From Orychophragmus violaceus (Eukaryota; Streptophyta; Magnoliopsida; Brassicales; Brassicaceae), in contig CM058236.1 of assembly GCA_030180135.1 (NCBI GenBank), positions 58,927,728 to 58,991,727 of the forward strand: a stretch of DNA of 64,000 nucleotides. Reading direction: 5' to 3'. The notes below the pieces were generated by a model, which worked only from the letters and a program-made list of their open reading frames with translations, did no database searches and was not told where the DNA came from. Shown piece after piece: positions 49,565 to 61,277 of this stretch. The position numbers were made by a program, and so were the translations under genes. Each line of letters starts with the position of its first letter. Positions within the stretch are counted from its first letter, which is position 1.

Positions 49565-52240
49565 GTATTGGATACTGGTTGTGGCACTGATATTTGTTAT
49601 AATATGCAGAGCCTGGGCAACAGTAGAACTTTGAAGGAAGGGCAAGTGAAACTACATGTCTGGAAGGAGCTTGGGATGCTGCCTCAGCCGTAGGGTTTTC
49701 ACTTATAGATCCCTTTTAGGCTTGGTTTTGTATTAAGTAATTGCTACAATGTACCTGCTTTAAGCAGAGTTGTCTTTCATTTTCTTGTAAGAATTTGAAT
49801 GTTTTTCATTTTGATAAAAGACAAGTTTTGTTCTTTTGATCTTAATGAAATATTAATTGTAGCACCCTATTCATGGAATGGGTTTTACATCTTAAACCAA
49901 AGAGTGCCTAAATGTAACATAAATACCGAATTGGTTTAAATCTGATGAATTAAACATGATTTTTCTTGGCATAAAGTCTTGGTCACATAGAGTAAGTCGG
50001 ATTCAGAAATCCCATAGTCATGGACTATTGGGCTCATTTGATAAAATATCTTATGAGACTTGAATTCTGTTTACTAGACCAAAAAGGTAAAGGGCCTATC
50101 TTAGCCGAGCTAGAGAAAGGCCCAAAGGCTTATTGGACCTGGAACATACTCATGTATGTGGCCCAATGAGCAGTAATGCCAGAGAAAATCTCCTGTACTT
50201 CATTGTCTCTACTGATTACTTCAGTGAGTGTGACTGTGTTCATTTGATGAGACACAAGTCGGAATTCTTTGACATGGTCGAAAGAGTTCCAGAATGAAGT
50301 ATAGGATCTGAATGACAAAAGTATTAAGACTCTGGATTAAATCACGAGTGAGAATACTTAAGTCATTGATTGTGTGATCATCTTAATGAGTGTGAAATCG
50401 TTTCACAGCTCATTTCTCCTGAAAACCTGAAGGTGTTTCTGTGAGAAAGAATCAGATCTTATTAGAAATGATTAAAGATGAGTCACACGAATCTTCCATG
50501 ATATTATTTAAGAATAACGCTCTAAAATATCTAAGTTTACACTGAAATAGTTCCACAAATATCAGTTGAAAGACACCACGTTAATGTGGATTGGAATCGA
50601 TCCAAATTTGTCTTTACTGAGTATTTGTAGTTTTGCTACTTCGCTGGTTGTCCTAGAGAAACTAAGGCTTGTTATTTTTACGTCCAATCTGTTTTCTAAG
50701 AAGGGAAGTTATTTTCCAAGAAGAACAGTGGGAGTAAAAGTATAACTCGAAGTTTTCTTAGGGAAACCAAGGCTCGGTACTTTTACGACCATTCTGTTTT
50801 CTAAGAAGGGAAATTACTTTCCAAGAAGAACAGTGGGAGTAAAAAGTAATTTTACGACCATTCTGTTTTCTAAGAAGGGAAGTTACTTTCCAAGAAGAAC
50901 AGTGGGAGTAAAAGTACAACTCGAAGAAATTCGAGAAATACAGGAGGCTGCTTAACCTATTGAGGGAGAGCAGCGGAAGGATTTACAGATTTCTGTAGAA
51001 TCTACACCTGTGGAGCCTGAAGTTCGCAGATATGAAAGAATCAGTCACTAATCCGAGAGTGAATTCTCGTCATTAGTTCAGCCTGATGATCATTGAATGT
51101 TCGCATGATCTGATGATCATTGAAAGCGACGAATCTGCAAAATCCTAGGAAGCGAAAGTGAGCCCAGACTCCGAAAATTACATTTTATGTAAGTTAGCTT
51201 CATCGATCCATTCATGGATGGAAGCAAACATATCGGAGTTGGAATCTTCGTTCTGTTGAAGTAGTCAAGGTTTTGACTTGAACAGGAACGAAGCGGAACT
51301 ATGTGTTTACTAAATAGATTAATGGGAGCGATATTGCATTTCTCAAAGTGTATGTCGATGACATACTGATTCTCGGATATAACGTCCCAACGCTGTAGTC
51401 GGTAAAGGACTAGCTTGGGAGTTGGTTTAATGAATGACATGGGTAAAGCCACGTAGTTCTTGAATTTTGGATCTAAAGATAGAGATCCAAAAGAGCTGAT
51501 AGGACAAAGTCAGATTCTTAAATTGACAAAGTCCTACACGTTTGAGCAATCCAAGAAGGGTTTTATGCCAATGTCACATGGCATCAAGTTAAGCAAGATA
51601 CAGTATCCTACGATAACTGCTGAGCTTAAATGCATGGATGAGATTCCATATGCGTCGGCAATTGGATCTATCATGTATGCCATGAAACATACTTGTTTGA
51701 TGTTGCTTTAATGTTAAGCAAGACAAATAAAGACCAGTCAAATCCAGCAAAGAATCAAGTTTCCTAAAGTATGTCCTAAAGTATTTGAGGAATACTAAGG
51801 ATAAGTTCTTGATTTACGGAGAAAGTGAGGTGCTATAAGTCGATAGAGTCTGAAAGGCAAGTTTCCAATAGACAAAGATGATTTCCGATCACAGTCCGGT
51901 TATATCTTGTGTCTATCTGGCGGTGCAAGGCACTGTTGCTAACTCAATGACTTAAGCTGAACATTTCGCAGCTTGGGAAGTGGCGAAAGAGGTTGTTTGG
52001 AAAGAAGAGTTCGTCACTGAACTTGATGTGATTTCCAGCATAGATGAGACTAGCTACACATCAGAGGTCCAAACACCTTGAGGATAGGTATAACCTATTC
52101 CGTAAGATAAATGACAGAGATGTTAAGTAGATCAGCAAGTTTCAACGAATGAGAACGTTGCTAATCTATTAACAAAGCCACTCCTTAGGCCTAAGCACGA
52201 GTCGCGGACTGTTGCTGTAGGATAAATGAAATTAAGATGT
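49565..52240 (+). pseudogene. Copia-2 pol remnant (protease, integrase, RT, RNase H), heavily decayed
   Basis: Copia landmarks are visible in changing frames: protease VLDTGCG at 49565, integrase THVCGPMSSNAREN-like sequence near 50145-50175, RT KVYVDDILILG-like near 51345-51375, IPYASAIGSIMYAM near 51640-51685, and RNase H fragments near 51890-52200. Stops and frameshifts occur every few tens of codons and parts are missing. A tandem triplication lies at 50678-50913. Confidence 0.85.
50678..50913. repeat. Tandem triplication inside decayed Copia-2 pol
   Basis: Three ~63-bp units (about 50678-50740, 50781-50843 and 50850-50913) share TTTTACGACCATTCTG, TTTTCTAAGAAGGGAAGTTA and AAGAACAGTGGGAGTAAAAG. 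The spacing is uneven because a stretch resembling the unit's upstream flank recurs between units 1 and 2. Confidence 0.88.
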
Positions 52241-53097
52241 AGTCTTAATTTCAGTGGGAGTTATTAAAGGGCTTAATTTAGTTATTGGATATGTTCTTGA
52301 AACAACATTTAAGATGTTTAATGAAATTATTATTTCAAGATTATTTTAACTGTGATGAAATAATCGTTCCAAAGTGATATGAACCATTTTATAGGTCATC
52401 GAAGTAAATGACTTGATCTTGAGTCATCGAAGTCATTTAGCTTGATCATGAGACCCTATATTTGATAGATGGCTTATATCACCATGTCCCTAGTCGAAGG
52501 TTGTTGAAATTGGAACACCAACAACCGTGTGAGACTGGATTGGTACGTGACTTATGACAAAGTCTCAGTGTGTCATAGATGCGCGGCATCAAAGTCAGTA
52601 CATAGGTGTATGTTTGGGAACATACGACCGGACAAGACCCGCTTATGAGAACTCTTCAGGATATTTATATCTGTGTCATAAGAGATTCTCACTACGACTA
52701 TAGAGTATAGTCCTTAGACCTGAGTTCGCATGCATGTGACTGCACATGGACTAATGCACTTTGATCATTGTCTAACGCTATCGTTTTGCGATAGTTATAA
52801 GGACCTTGTTTGGGTACATTATGAAATGAGTAGTTTACAGTGATGGAACAAGACGGAATTTGTCCCTCCAATATAAATGGAGTGAATATCTCTAGGCCAA
52901 TCGGAGATTTGAATACTGGAAAATGCATGGCCATGCTCAAACGGACTGTCCCGAGTCGTTTGGATTGTCAGTATCAAATTAGAGTCCGATGAACGAGATT
53001 AGGCTTTATAAGGATGACACTAATCTTACCTTATGACTAATCGAGATATTGTGACAAAAGGATTATGAATACAGAGATTCCAGTACAAGTGGGAGAT

Positions 53098-53771
53098 TGT
53101 TGGAAATGTGTCCAGTAATCTCGGTACTGTCTCTAGAAAGTAAGAGTATGTCAAAGATCAGACATAAGTCATATAATACTGGGGGTCATGATGGCTTGCT
53201 AGAGTCCGCTCATGATCTATAAGTCTTGGACTTATTGCCTTTATTATATGATCCCATATGGGTCACACGCCTAAGCTAACAGGAAATCGTGTAGGAACGG
53301 TTTAGCAGGAGTATGGTAAAAGTGCTAGGCATTTACTATACTTAGAGAGAATAAGAGGGTTTAGCCATTGTGCATCGATCGATGCATAAGGTGCAACGAT
53401 CGATGCAATGCGCGAACGCCTCGGAGTTAATTGGCATTTGGGCCAAATGGCCCAAAACGAACTGAACAAGTTATATATAAACTTAAGACGAGTTCAGGTC
53501 GAAATGCTGCCCTAGCCGCGACTCTCTCTCTCCTTGCGACCTCCCACAGCTCGGTCTAGCAGCTTTCTTCCTGCTTGGTGTGCGTGTGTGAACCTCTGGA
53601 GGAGTTATCACTCGGTGGCTCTCTGATCTCTGACCTGTTCTCTCTTTCCGCTGCAAAACAGGTAAAAGGTGAGATCTACTTATGTTTCTATTCAAGAGAA
53701 CCTAGATCTGGCATGTTTAGGATCAAGTAATCTGATGAATTGAATCAGGATTAACACCGAAAGATCCTTCA
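53098..53771 (+). repeat. Copia-2 3' LTR, 674 bp, divergent U5 end
   Basis: The first ~545 bp match the 5' LTR with two differences noticed. The last ~125 bp differ strongly and end ATCCTTCA rather than TTCCAACA, yet length and the CCAAG duplication are right. AAGTGGGAGAT precedes it as polypurine tract. Confidence 0.88.
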
Positions 53772-53849
53772 CCAAGTTCTTTAGATAAATTATCATAAAC
53801 CGAAAGAATATACTAGACCATAAAAACCTCGACAAAGTCAACATGCAAA

Positions 53850-55191
53850 TTACAAGTGCTCCTCATCCTGATCTTCATAGTAATCTTGATCATCCTCATC
53901 ATCAGAAGATGATAAATTACAACGGAATTCATCTTCTGGTTCCGCATCCCCGACCTCGTAATCAAGATCTATTGTGTTTCCTCCTTGTACTGAGTTCTCA
54001 ATAATGAGATATTCAGTTCTAGTCATCATCACATGATCATCATTTTCTTGTTGTAAAAGAATCGGTTCCATGTCACCATAAGCTCCTGAAATATTTCCCC
54101 CTCGGATTGACTTGTACAACACTTAGCCACTCCCTCTTCGGTTTCTTCGTGTATGGATACAAGATACAACAAACTTGATCTGCTTGTGAGGCTGTACAGA
54201 CCAAGGAGGAAATTAATTTGTATGTACTGAATGAAGGTATATATGTACATAGATTTAAATGCATTGAGATTTATAGGTATGGAACTAACGTACCTAGAAC
54301 AAATGGTTCGTTTTTACTGTACGTTCTTGCTGCAAGAACGTCTACGACACCAACATTACTCTTCCGAGTGCCTCTACCAATCATTGGGTCGTACCAGTCA
54401 CACTTAAATAGTGTGATTCTCAAATTCACAATTCCTTCATACTCGAGCTGTATGATATCAGTTAAAGTCCCGTGGAAATCAGCCTCATCAGTTGCATCAG
54501 CATAATTCTCTGCTTTAACACATACACCATAGTTACATGTCTTCCGTCACACGCCGTGATTCTCTGTATGAAACAAATATCCTCTTGTAAAGCAGATGGG
54601 CCAGGTTTTAGCCTTATGCACGGGTCCTTGCACTATCTCTAGCCCCCAATATGGAAATCTTTGTCTCTTTCTCCAATAAGTAACCTGCAGTACATATATA
54701 GAAATAAAATATCAAAAATCGAGTTTGGCAAAGATAAATTCAAATAATATAGGTAAGACAGAATTTTACACATACATAATCTTCCACCCAGATTCGATAT
54801 TCTTCAGGTCTTTTTGTGGAGACCTCTTCTTCGGAGAGTTCTGAAAATTTTGTTTACATATAATCTTCGAACATACTTTAATTTCAACCAAAAATTATAT
54901 GAGAAATCATAGTAAAGTTGAATATATTAAACCAAAAGATAAGACATGCCAATACCTCTCTAGTGGCTCAAAATATCCACAGTTTCGCAGAACATAAACA
55001 TGTGCGCGTCTATAGTCTTCCTCTGAAAGCCAGATTTCTTGCATTCTTCCACTTGGACGACCCACTTGAGTAAATATATCAGGAACATCGACATGATGTA
55101 CGGGGATTTCACCTTCGGTGAACCTGGTTATCCTGACCAAATTAATAGGTTTAGAAAAAATTATAATTAATTAATATACTACCACGTGTGT
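53850..55191 (-). pseudogene. CACTA-2 transposase C-terminal part (DUF4218 end, DUF4216)
   Basis: 54907-55140 encodes VGRPSGRMQEIWLSEEDYRRAHVYVLRNCGY, the segment after DUF4218 in TNP2 proteins (given as two runs: VGRPSGRMQEIWLS and EEDYRRAHVYVLRNCGY). Around 54280-54480 the minus strand encodes HGTLTDIIQLEYEG, LFKCDWYDPM and NEPFVLGT, the DUF4216 core. An acidic tail rich in Asp and Glu follows at 53850-54122. Frames change between blocks and short gaps may be introns. It is separated from the rest of the transposase by Gypsy-3. Confidence 0.78.
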
Positions 55192-56090
55192 TGATATGAG
55201 ATGAGGAGGCGTGGTGGTTAGACAGCCGAGAGAGAGATGGACGAATGGGACGAAGCTGCTGGCCGAAGGCACTCTCAGCTTGGTCAGTGGGTGGTCGAGG
55301 GTGATTTCAAGGCTACTGATCTTGATGAACACTTAGGACAAATGAGCAAGCAAGTAAAAAGCGAAGAGATCTCGGTCTCTAGAGGGGCAGCCTCGCGGTA
55401 GAGAGAGAGAGCACAAACCTATAGGATTTTTCTTAGCTTAAACTTACTTAGGTTTCATTGAATCAAAAGTAGTGTTTTAAATAACTTACCAAAAAAGAGA
55501 ACTAGGTCTAAACATGGGCCATCGAAAATGAGGAAGAGAAACCAAAGAAAAACATAAGAAATAAAACCAGTACGGATAAGGAAACTTTGGTCAAAATAGA
55601 GAAAGGGCCGGCCTGTCTCTCTAATGAAGGGGCTCGGATCACCTCGTTAAAAACCTCGTGAAGAAAACCCATTTGGCACAAAACTTCACAAGGGAAAAAG
55701 AGTATGATCCTTGGTCCAGAGGCAGACCGGTCGATGGATCGTCTAACTCGATGCAGAAGATCATGGTCGGTCCGATCGTCTGGAGTAAGGGCCAGGGCCT
55801 GGTCGGGTCGAATGGGTCGCCGGCTTCAATCTGGATCATCCTATGGGCCAACTGGTTCAGGACAGGTTGTCCTTGATCGAGCTGGCCTAGCTGGGTCGTG
55901 ATGTCTTCTAGGCTTGTCCTCGAGATCAGTTGCTCCATGGCATTGTTGAATTCAGCCTGTATATGTCGCTGTCCCGAACGTGTCCTAGATACGTCTCGCA
56001 TGGTTGGAAATAGGTCGGCCAGCCTCTTGGTCGAGTCTGGTCCGTCTCGCTCGTCCAGCTCCGTGTCGGTTAAGCTGATGTCCACATCAT
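55192..56090 (-). repeat. Gypsy-3 3' LTR, 899 bp
   Basis: In plus reading it runs TGATATGAGATGAGG to GTCCACATCA. The minus-strand polyprotein frame continues into it for about 450 nt, to 55639. The polypurine tract (minus AAGAGGGTGGGAA, 56091-56103) adjoins it and is itself coding. Confidence 0.92.
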
Positions 56091-56283
56091 TCCCACCCTC
56101 TTGAAGAGGTTCTGGCCTCAGAACGGTATCACCTGCACAATAAGGAGACAAATCAGAAATATTAAAACTCGACGATATGCTCATCTCACCTGGGAGTTCC
56201 AATTGGTAGGCGTTGTCGTTTATCTTCTTCAGGACCCCGAATGGTCCATCTCCACATGGGGCAAGCTTGGATTTCCTCTTGTT
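55639..56283 (-). pseudogene. Gypsy-3 polyprotein C-terminal extension reading into the LTR
   Basis: Same frame as integrase after the TGA. It encodes LKKINDNAYQLELPGEM, the usual integrase tail, then NISDLSPYC and EPLQEGGNDVD, where QEGGN is encoded by the polypurine tract and DVD by the first LTR bases. It continues for about 150 residues in the LTR (TELDERDGPDSTKRLADLFP and on). The 5' LTR copy at 61797-62159 carries nearly the same frame. Translation of the LTR part is unproven. Confidence 0.65.
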
Positions 56284-57945
56284 TCAGAACCGTTCAGGTC
56301 GCATGTGAACCCAAACCCAGTCACCTGGCCTAATGTCGACCTCCTTCCGGTGTTTGTCGGCTTGCTTCTTGTACTGGTCCGTCCTCTTCTCGATGTTCTC
56401 CTTGACCGCCTGGTGCAACTTGGCGACGGCCTCGACCTTGCGTTCTCCATCAAGATTGATGAACTCCAGTGCAGGCAGTGGCTTCAGATAAAGTGGAGTA
56501 TCTGGCTTAAATCCATAAACAACCTCAAAAGGAGACATCTTAGTAGCAGAGTGTTTGGCACCATTATAAGCAAATTCAACAAAAGGAATGCAATCCAACC
56601 AATTTGATAAACTTTTACCAATCGTGGCCCTTAAGAGGGCTGAGAGAGTACGGTTCACGACCTCGGTCTGCCCATCCGTCTGTGGATGACAAGTGGTCGA
56701 GAAAAGCAGCTTGGTCCCAAGCTTTCTCCACAACGTCCTCCAGAAGTGACCTAGGAAGGTCGGGTCACGATCTGAGACGATAGTCCGGGGCAGTCCGTGC
56801 AATATGACCACTTCTGTAAAGAAGAGGTCGGCGGTCTGGGTAGCATCGTTCGTCTTAGAACACGGTATAAAATTATCCATCTTTGAAAACCGGTCGACCA
56901 CGACGAAAATTGCATCCTTGTTCCTGATCTTAGGCAAACCAAGCACAAAATCCATGGAAATATCGACCCATGGTCGGTTAGGTATAGGCAAAGGTAAGTA
57001 GAGACCGTAAGAATGTGACCTGGATTTAGACTTAAGGCATGTGATGCACTTGGAGCAGAAACGCTCCGTGTCTCGTTTCTGATGTGGCCAGTAGAAGTGC
57101 TCGACCAGGACACTCAGTGTCTTTTCCACGCCAAAGTGTCCCATCAGCCCTCCTCCATGGGATTCTCGGATCAGAAGCTCCCTCATCGACCCTTGAGGGA
57201 TGCACAGTCGCTTCCCTTTGAACATGAATCCGTTGTGCAAATAGAAAACTCCCTTTGGTCCATTGAGACATTCCTGAAAAATTTCACCAAAATCAGGATC
57301 AATATCATAATCTTCTTTAATAAGTTCAAACCTCAAGACTTTGGCCTCCATGGTGTTGATCAGTGTGTATCTCCTGGACAGTGCATCATCTACCACGTTC
57401 TCCTTTCCCTTCTTGTACTTGATGATGTACGGAAAGGTCTCCACGAACTCAAGCCACTTGGCTTGCCTCCTCTTCAGATTCGTCTGTCCTCTCAGATGCT
57501 TGAGCGCAAACTCTTTGGCCAGCAAGTAATGCTGCCAAGTCTCCAAGGATCTGACCAACGCATACAGCTCCTTGTCATAAGTAGGATAGTTGAGCGTGGC
57601 CCCACTCAACTTCTCACTGAAATAGGCGATCAGCCGTCCTCCTTGCGTCAGGACAGCTCCAATTCCTAAACCTGAGGCATCACACTCAATCTCAAACGTC
57701 TTATCAAAATTAGGCAAAACCAAAATAGGAGCATGGGTTAGCAAATCCTTGAGCTTCTGGAATTGGGTCTCTTGCGACTGGCCCCATTTGAACGGGATGT
57801 CCTTCTTGATCACGTCTGTAAGTGGGGCGGTCACAGTGCTAAAGTCCTTCACAAACCGTCTGTAGAAGCTGGCCAAACCGTGGAAACTCCTGACATGGCC
57901 GATCGGGGTCAGGGTCGGCCAGTCCTCGATGGCTTTGACCTTCTC
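56284..57945 (-). pseudogene. Gypsy-3 RNase H-integrase part of the polyprotein
   Basis: In the same frame as the Gag-RT part, after two stops. RNase H has FEIECDASGLGIGAVL (about 57650-57695). Integrase has an HHCC finger ending CSKCITC (about 57030-57165). The core has DISMDFVLGLP (about 56940-56970), VSDRDPTFLGHFW (about 56745-56785) and HPQTDGQTEVVNRTL (about 56655-56700), so the Asp-Asp-Glu triad is kept. The end reads DIRPGDWVWVHMRPERF and a TGA (56284-56286), after which the frame continues KRKSKLAPCGDGPF toward the LTR. I see no classical chromodomain. Confidence 0.88.
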
Positions 57946-57954
57946 TTAGTCAAC

Positions 57955-60570
57955 CTATAATCCCTGCGAACTTACAACAAAGCCTAAAAAGACAAGCTTA
58001 TCAGTGCCGAAGGTGCACTTCTTGAGGTTCGCATAAAGACCCTCCTTCCGAAGAGTATCTATTACTTGCTCAAGGTGAACCAAATGATTAGCAAAACATT
58101 GACTATAAATCAAAATATCATCAAAATAAACAACAACGAACTTACTGATGTAGGCCCTTAAGACCTGGTTCATGAGGCGCATGAACGTAATGGGCGCATT
58201 GGTAAGGCCGAATGGCATGACCAGCCACTCGTACAGGCCTTGCTTGGTCTTGAAAGCCGTCTTCCACTCGTCGCCTTCCTTCATTCGCACCTGATGGTAC
58301 CCGCTTCGTAGGTCAATCTTAGAGAACATGGACGCTCCATGTAGCTCGTCCAACATGTCATCCAGTCGTGGTATGGGATGCCGGTACTTGATGGTGATGT
58401 TGTTGATGGCCCGACAGTCGACGCACATCCTCCAAGATCCGTCTTTCTTGGGAACTAACAAGACCGGAACGGCACACGGGCTGAGGCTCTCTCGGATATA
58501 GCCTTTGGACATGAGATCCTGCACCTGTTTCTCCAATTCCTTGGATTCGGTCGGATTCATCCGGTACACTGGTCGGTTGGGTAGGGCCGCTCCAGGCACG
58601 AGATCAATCTGAGGTTCGCCTCTGATAGGAGGTAGGCCGGCTGGAATCTCGTCCGGAAACACGTCTCTGAACCTGTCCAACAAAGAAACAACTTCTCGGG
58701 GCAACTCTACTTTGTCTGAACACGAGTGTAAAGCCTCCCTAAAGATCATCAGTAGTACCTGCGTGTTCTGAAAAATAGCTCTGGAAACTGAGTGCGAAGA
58801 AATAAGGAGATTGGTCTTACAGTTCTTTTTATCCTTGGCAAGATATAGTTGCATCTCACGCACTTCCTGCGGTGTAAGAGGCGCAAGCTGGTACTTTCGC
58901 TTATCATGGATGAACGAGTAATGATTGGTCCGCCCGTTGTGCAAGGACTCCTTATCGAACTGCCATGGTCGGCCGAGCAATAGGTGTCCCACCTGCATAG
59001 GAACCACGTCGCATACTACCTGATTGTGATATCGTCCAATGATGAAGGGCACGGTTACATGATCGGCGATCCTGATCTCTGTGTCATCGCTCAGCCACCG
59101 TAGCCGGTACGGTCGCGGATGCTTGGTCACTTGGAGGCCAAGCTTATCGACCATGTTCCTGCTGGCCACGTTAGTACAAGATCCACCATCAATAATAAGA
59201 CTGCATACCTTGTTGTTTACAGTACAACGAGTGTGGAAGATGTTCTCTCGTTGAACCGTCTCGGGATCAACAAGCGCACTGAGAGCTCTCCTGATCACCA
59301 GTAGCTCTCCAGAGTCAGGATACTCTATGGGCGTCCCTGTGTCAAGTTCCTCCATGTCTTTATCCTCCTTTTCATCCTGAGACTCGTACTCACCGGCCTC
59401 GTTCAGGATCATGATCCTCCGGTTCGGACAGTCTCGAGCCATATGTCCTTTACCCTGACACTTAAAACAGGTGATATCTCCAGAACGGGACGTGCTAGGG
59501 AACTTACCTGGGTCTGGTCGTTTGGGCTTAGACGTCTCAATGGTCGGCTTCTTGAACCTGGACTCAACCTCGACCGGCTTACCTTTGTCAATGGGCCGTG
59601 GAGTCGGTGTGGTCCAAGGTGTGTTGTTTCTAGGCCAGGTTGGGGCCGTGGACTTCCGCTTGTTGTGATGCTCAACATGTATACACAAATGCAATAATTT
59701 GGGCATATTGTGATAGGGTTGAATTTCTACCTTTCGAGCGATCCTCTCGTTCAGCCCTACCACGAACTGGGCCATCAGAGTCTCTTCTGAATTGTCCAGC
59801 TCAAGTCTATTCCGCAATTGTTTTAACTCTTCGAAATATTTTTCAACCGTCTTGGTTCCCTGCATCAACTTACGAAAACGTTTCTGCAAATCCTTGTGGA
59901 AATGGGCAGGAACATACCTGCGCCTTAGCTGGAACTTCATGTAAGTCCACGTAGTGATCGGTTCGTACCGATGACGCCTTCGTTCTGCAGCGTCCCGGTC
60001 CCACCATGACAGGGCATGCCCTGTGAACTGGGCCACTGCTAGAGATATCTTCCTGCCTTTGGGATATCCGTAATGGTCGAAGATATGCTCCATCCTCCGC
60101 TCCCAGTCTAGATATGCCTCCGGGTCTACTTTTCCTACAAAAGTAGGAGGCTTTAGCTTGATATCATTAGGATATGGATGGTGTACCTCTTGTTCTCGTA
60201 TGCGTCCTCGGTGAATAGGGTCGCGTTGGTATGGTGGTCGAGGTCTGTGGCGTCCGTCCTCAAGCTCATCCGTATCGTCGTCCGTGTCATCTAGTCGGAC
60301 GTCCTGGAAGCGTTCGGGTCGTTCAACTCGCCCACGGTACGGGCCTGGTCGACGTTGCTGGTCGTTCCGAGGATGTGGTGCCTCTGGTCTGTGCTGATGC
60401 TCTCCTGGCCGAGGCTGATAAGCGCCGGGCCGAGGTTGCTGATCATCCGGCCGAGGCTGATGTTCATCGGGACGTTCAAAACGGTCAAGTCGGGCTTCGA
60501 TCGTCTGGATAGCAGCCAGGAGCTGATTGAGGTCAGTTGGGCCGCCTTGTTGGACTTGTTCATTGGCCAT
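57955..60570 (-). pseudogene. Gypsy-3 Gag-protease-RT part of the polyprotein
   Basis: The ATG at 60568-60570 (MANEQVQQGGP) is the likely start; the frame is open slightly further up only through a TTG. The N-terminus has QPRP-type repeats (about residues 38-65). The Gag domain spans about 140-260 (PPTFVGKVDPEAYLDWE, AQFTGHALSWWD). The zinc knuckle CFKCQGKGHMARDC is near 367-380. The protease has LIIDGGSCTNV near 459-469, the DGGS form common in plant gypsy elements. RT runs to the stop, with KKDGSWRMCVDCRAIN and catalytic YFDD near 812. It ends at TAG (57955-57957); a second stop TAA follows at 57946-57948. Confidence 0.9.
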
Positions 60571-61277
60571 TATCTCTGCACACTCAACAAACAAGGCAAA
60601 CGTACCAAAGAAGAGAAATGGAAAGAACTAAAAGGAAAAACGCAACCAATTCGGAAAAGGAAACAAGGTGTGGTCGAGACAAAAAGGAGAGCAATACAAT
60701 GGTGATTTTTTTTGACTAAGAACACAAATAGGAAACACTAAACCGAGATTAAGTGAAAGGAAATAACCAGAACTAAACCACAGTTTCAGATAATTCAAAC
60801 CGCAAACACAAGGAGAAGAAAACCCTAACGCACTAGATGCTGTCCGTTTGTAACAAACTAGCAGCCGGTTCTTAAGATCATGTTCAGTGTATGCAATGTA
60901 ACTAAAATAACAGGAACTTCAGAGAACATAAACCGAGACAGAGATGAATTAGCTAACACAGTTCGCTAGAGAGAGATAAACCCTAGCGGCCGAGTCCTAA
61001 CCAACAACCTAGCAATCGGTTTCAACAAATTCCTTTTTTTTTTTTTTGAGTTTCAGTTTTATCTAAGCAAACTAACAGAAACAAATCAACAGAAGCAAGC
61101 AAGCAATTCGGTTCCAGAACTAAAGCACTAGGCCGATTGAGATCAAGAACTAGCAACCTGATTTTATTTTTTTTTTTGATTTTCGAGTTTAAAGAACAAC
61201 AGCAAAGCAGAATTGAAACTAAGCAAAGGAAAAGAAACAACCGAGCTGGTCAGGAGCTTTAAAGCTCTGATACCAGA
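60571..61277 (-). other. Gypsy-3 leader
   Basis: About 700 nt between the 5' LTR and the Gag ATG. It has two T-runs near 61030-61045 and 61160-61175 and no coding signal. No ATCGATCGA or TGTCGACCGACA motif is seen here, unlike in the copia leaders. Confidence 0.7.

Larger units (their letters stand above)
46409..53771 (+). mobile_element. Copia-2: complete insertion with intact gag, decayed pol and mosaic LTRs
   Basis: LTRs at 46409-47082 and 53098-53771 are both 674 bp. The 5-bp duplication CCAAG lies at 46404-46408 and 53772-53776. A primer site, leader and a 296-codon gag are preserved. From 49565 to about 52240 the pol region is full of stops, frameshifts and deletions, though copia motifs are still readable. 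It is related to Copia-1 in gag and leader. Confidence 0.92.
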
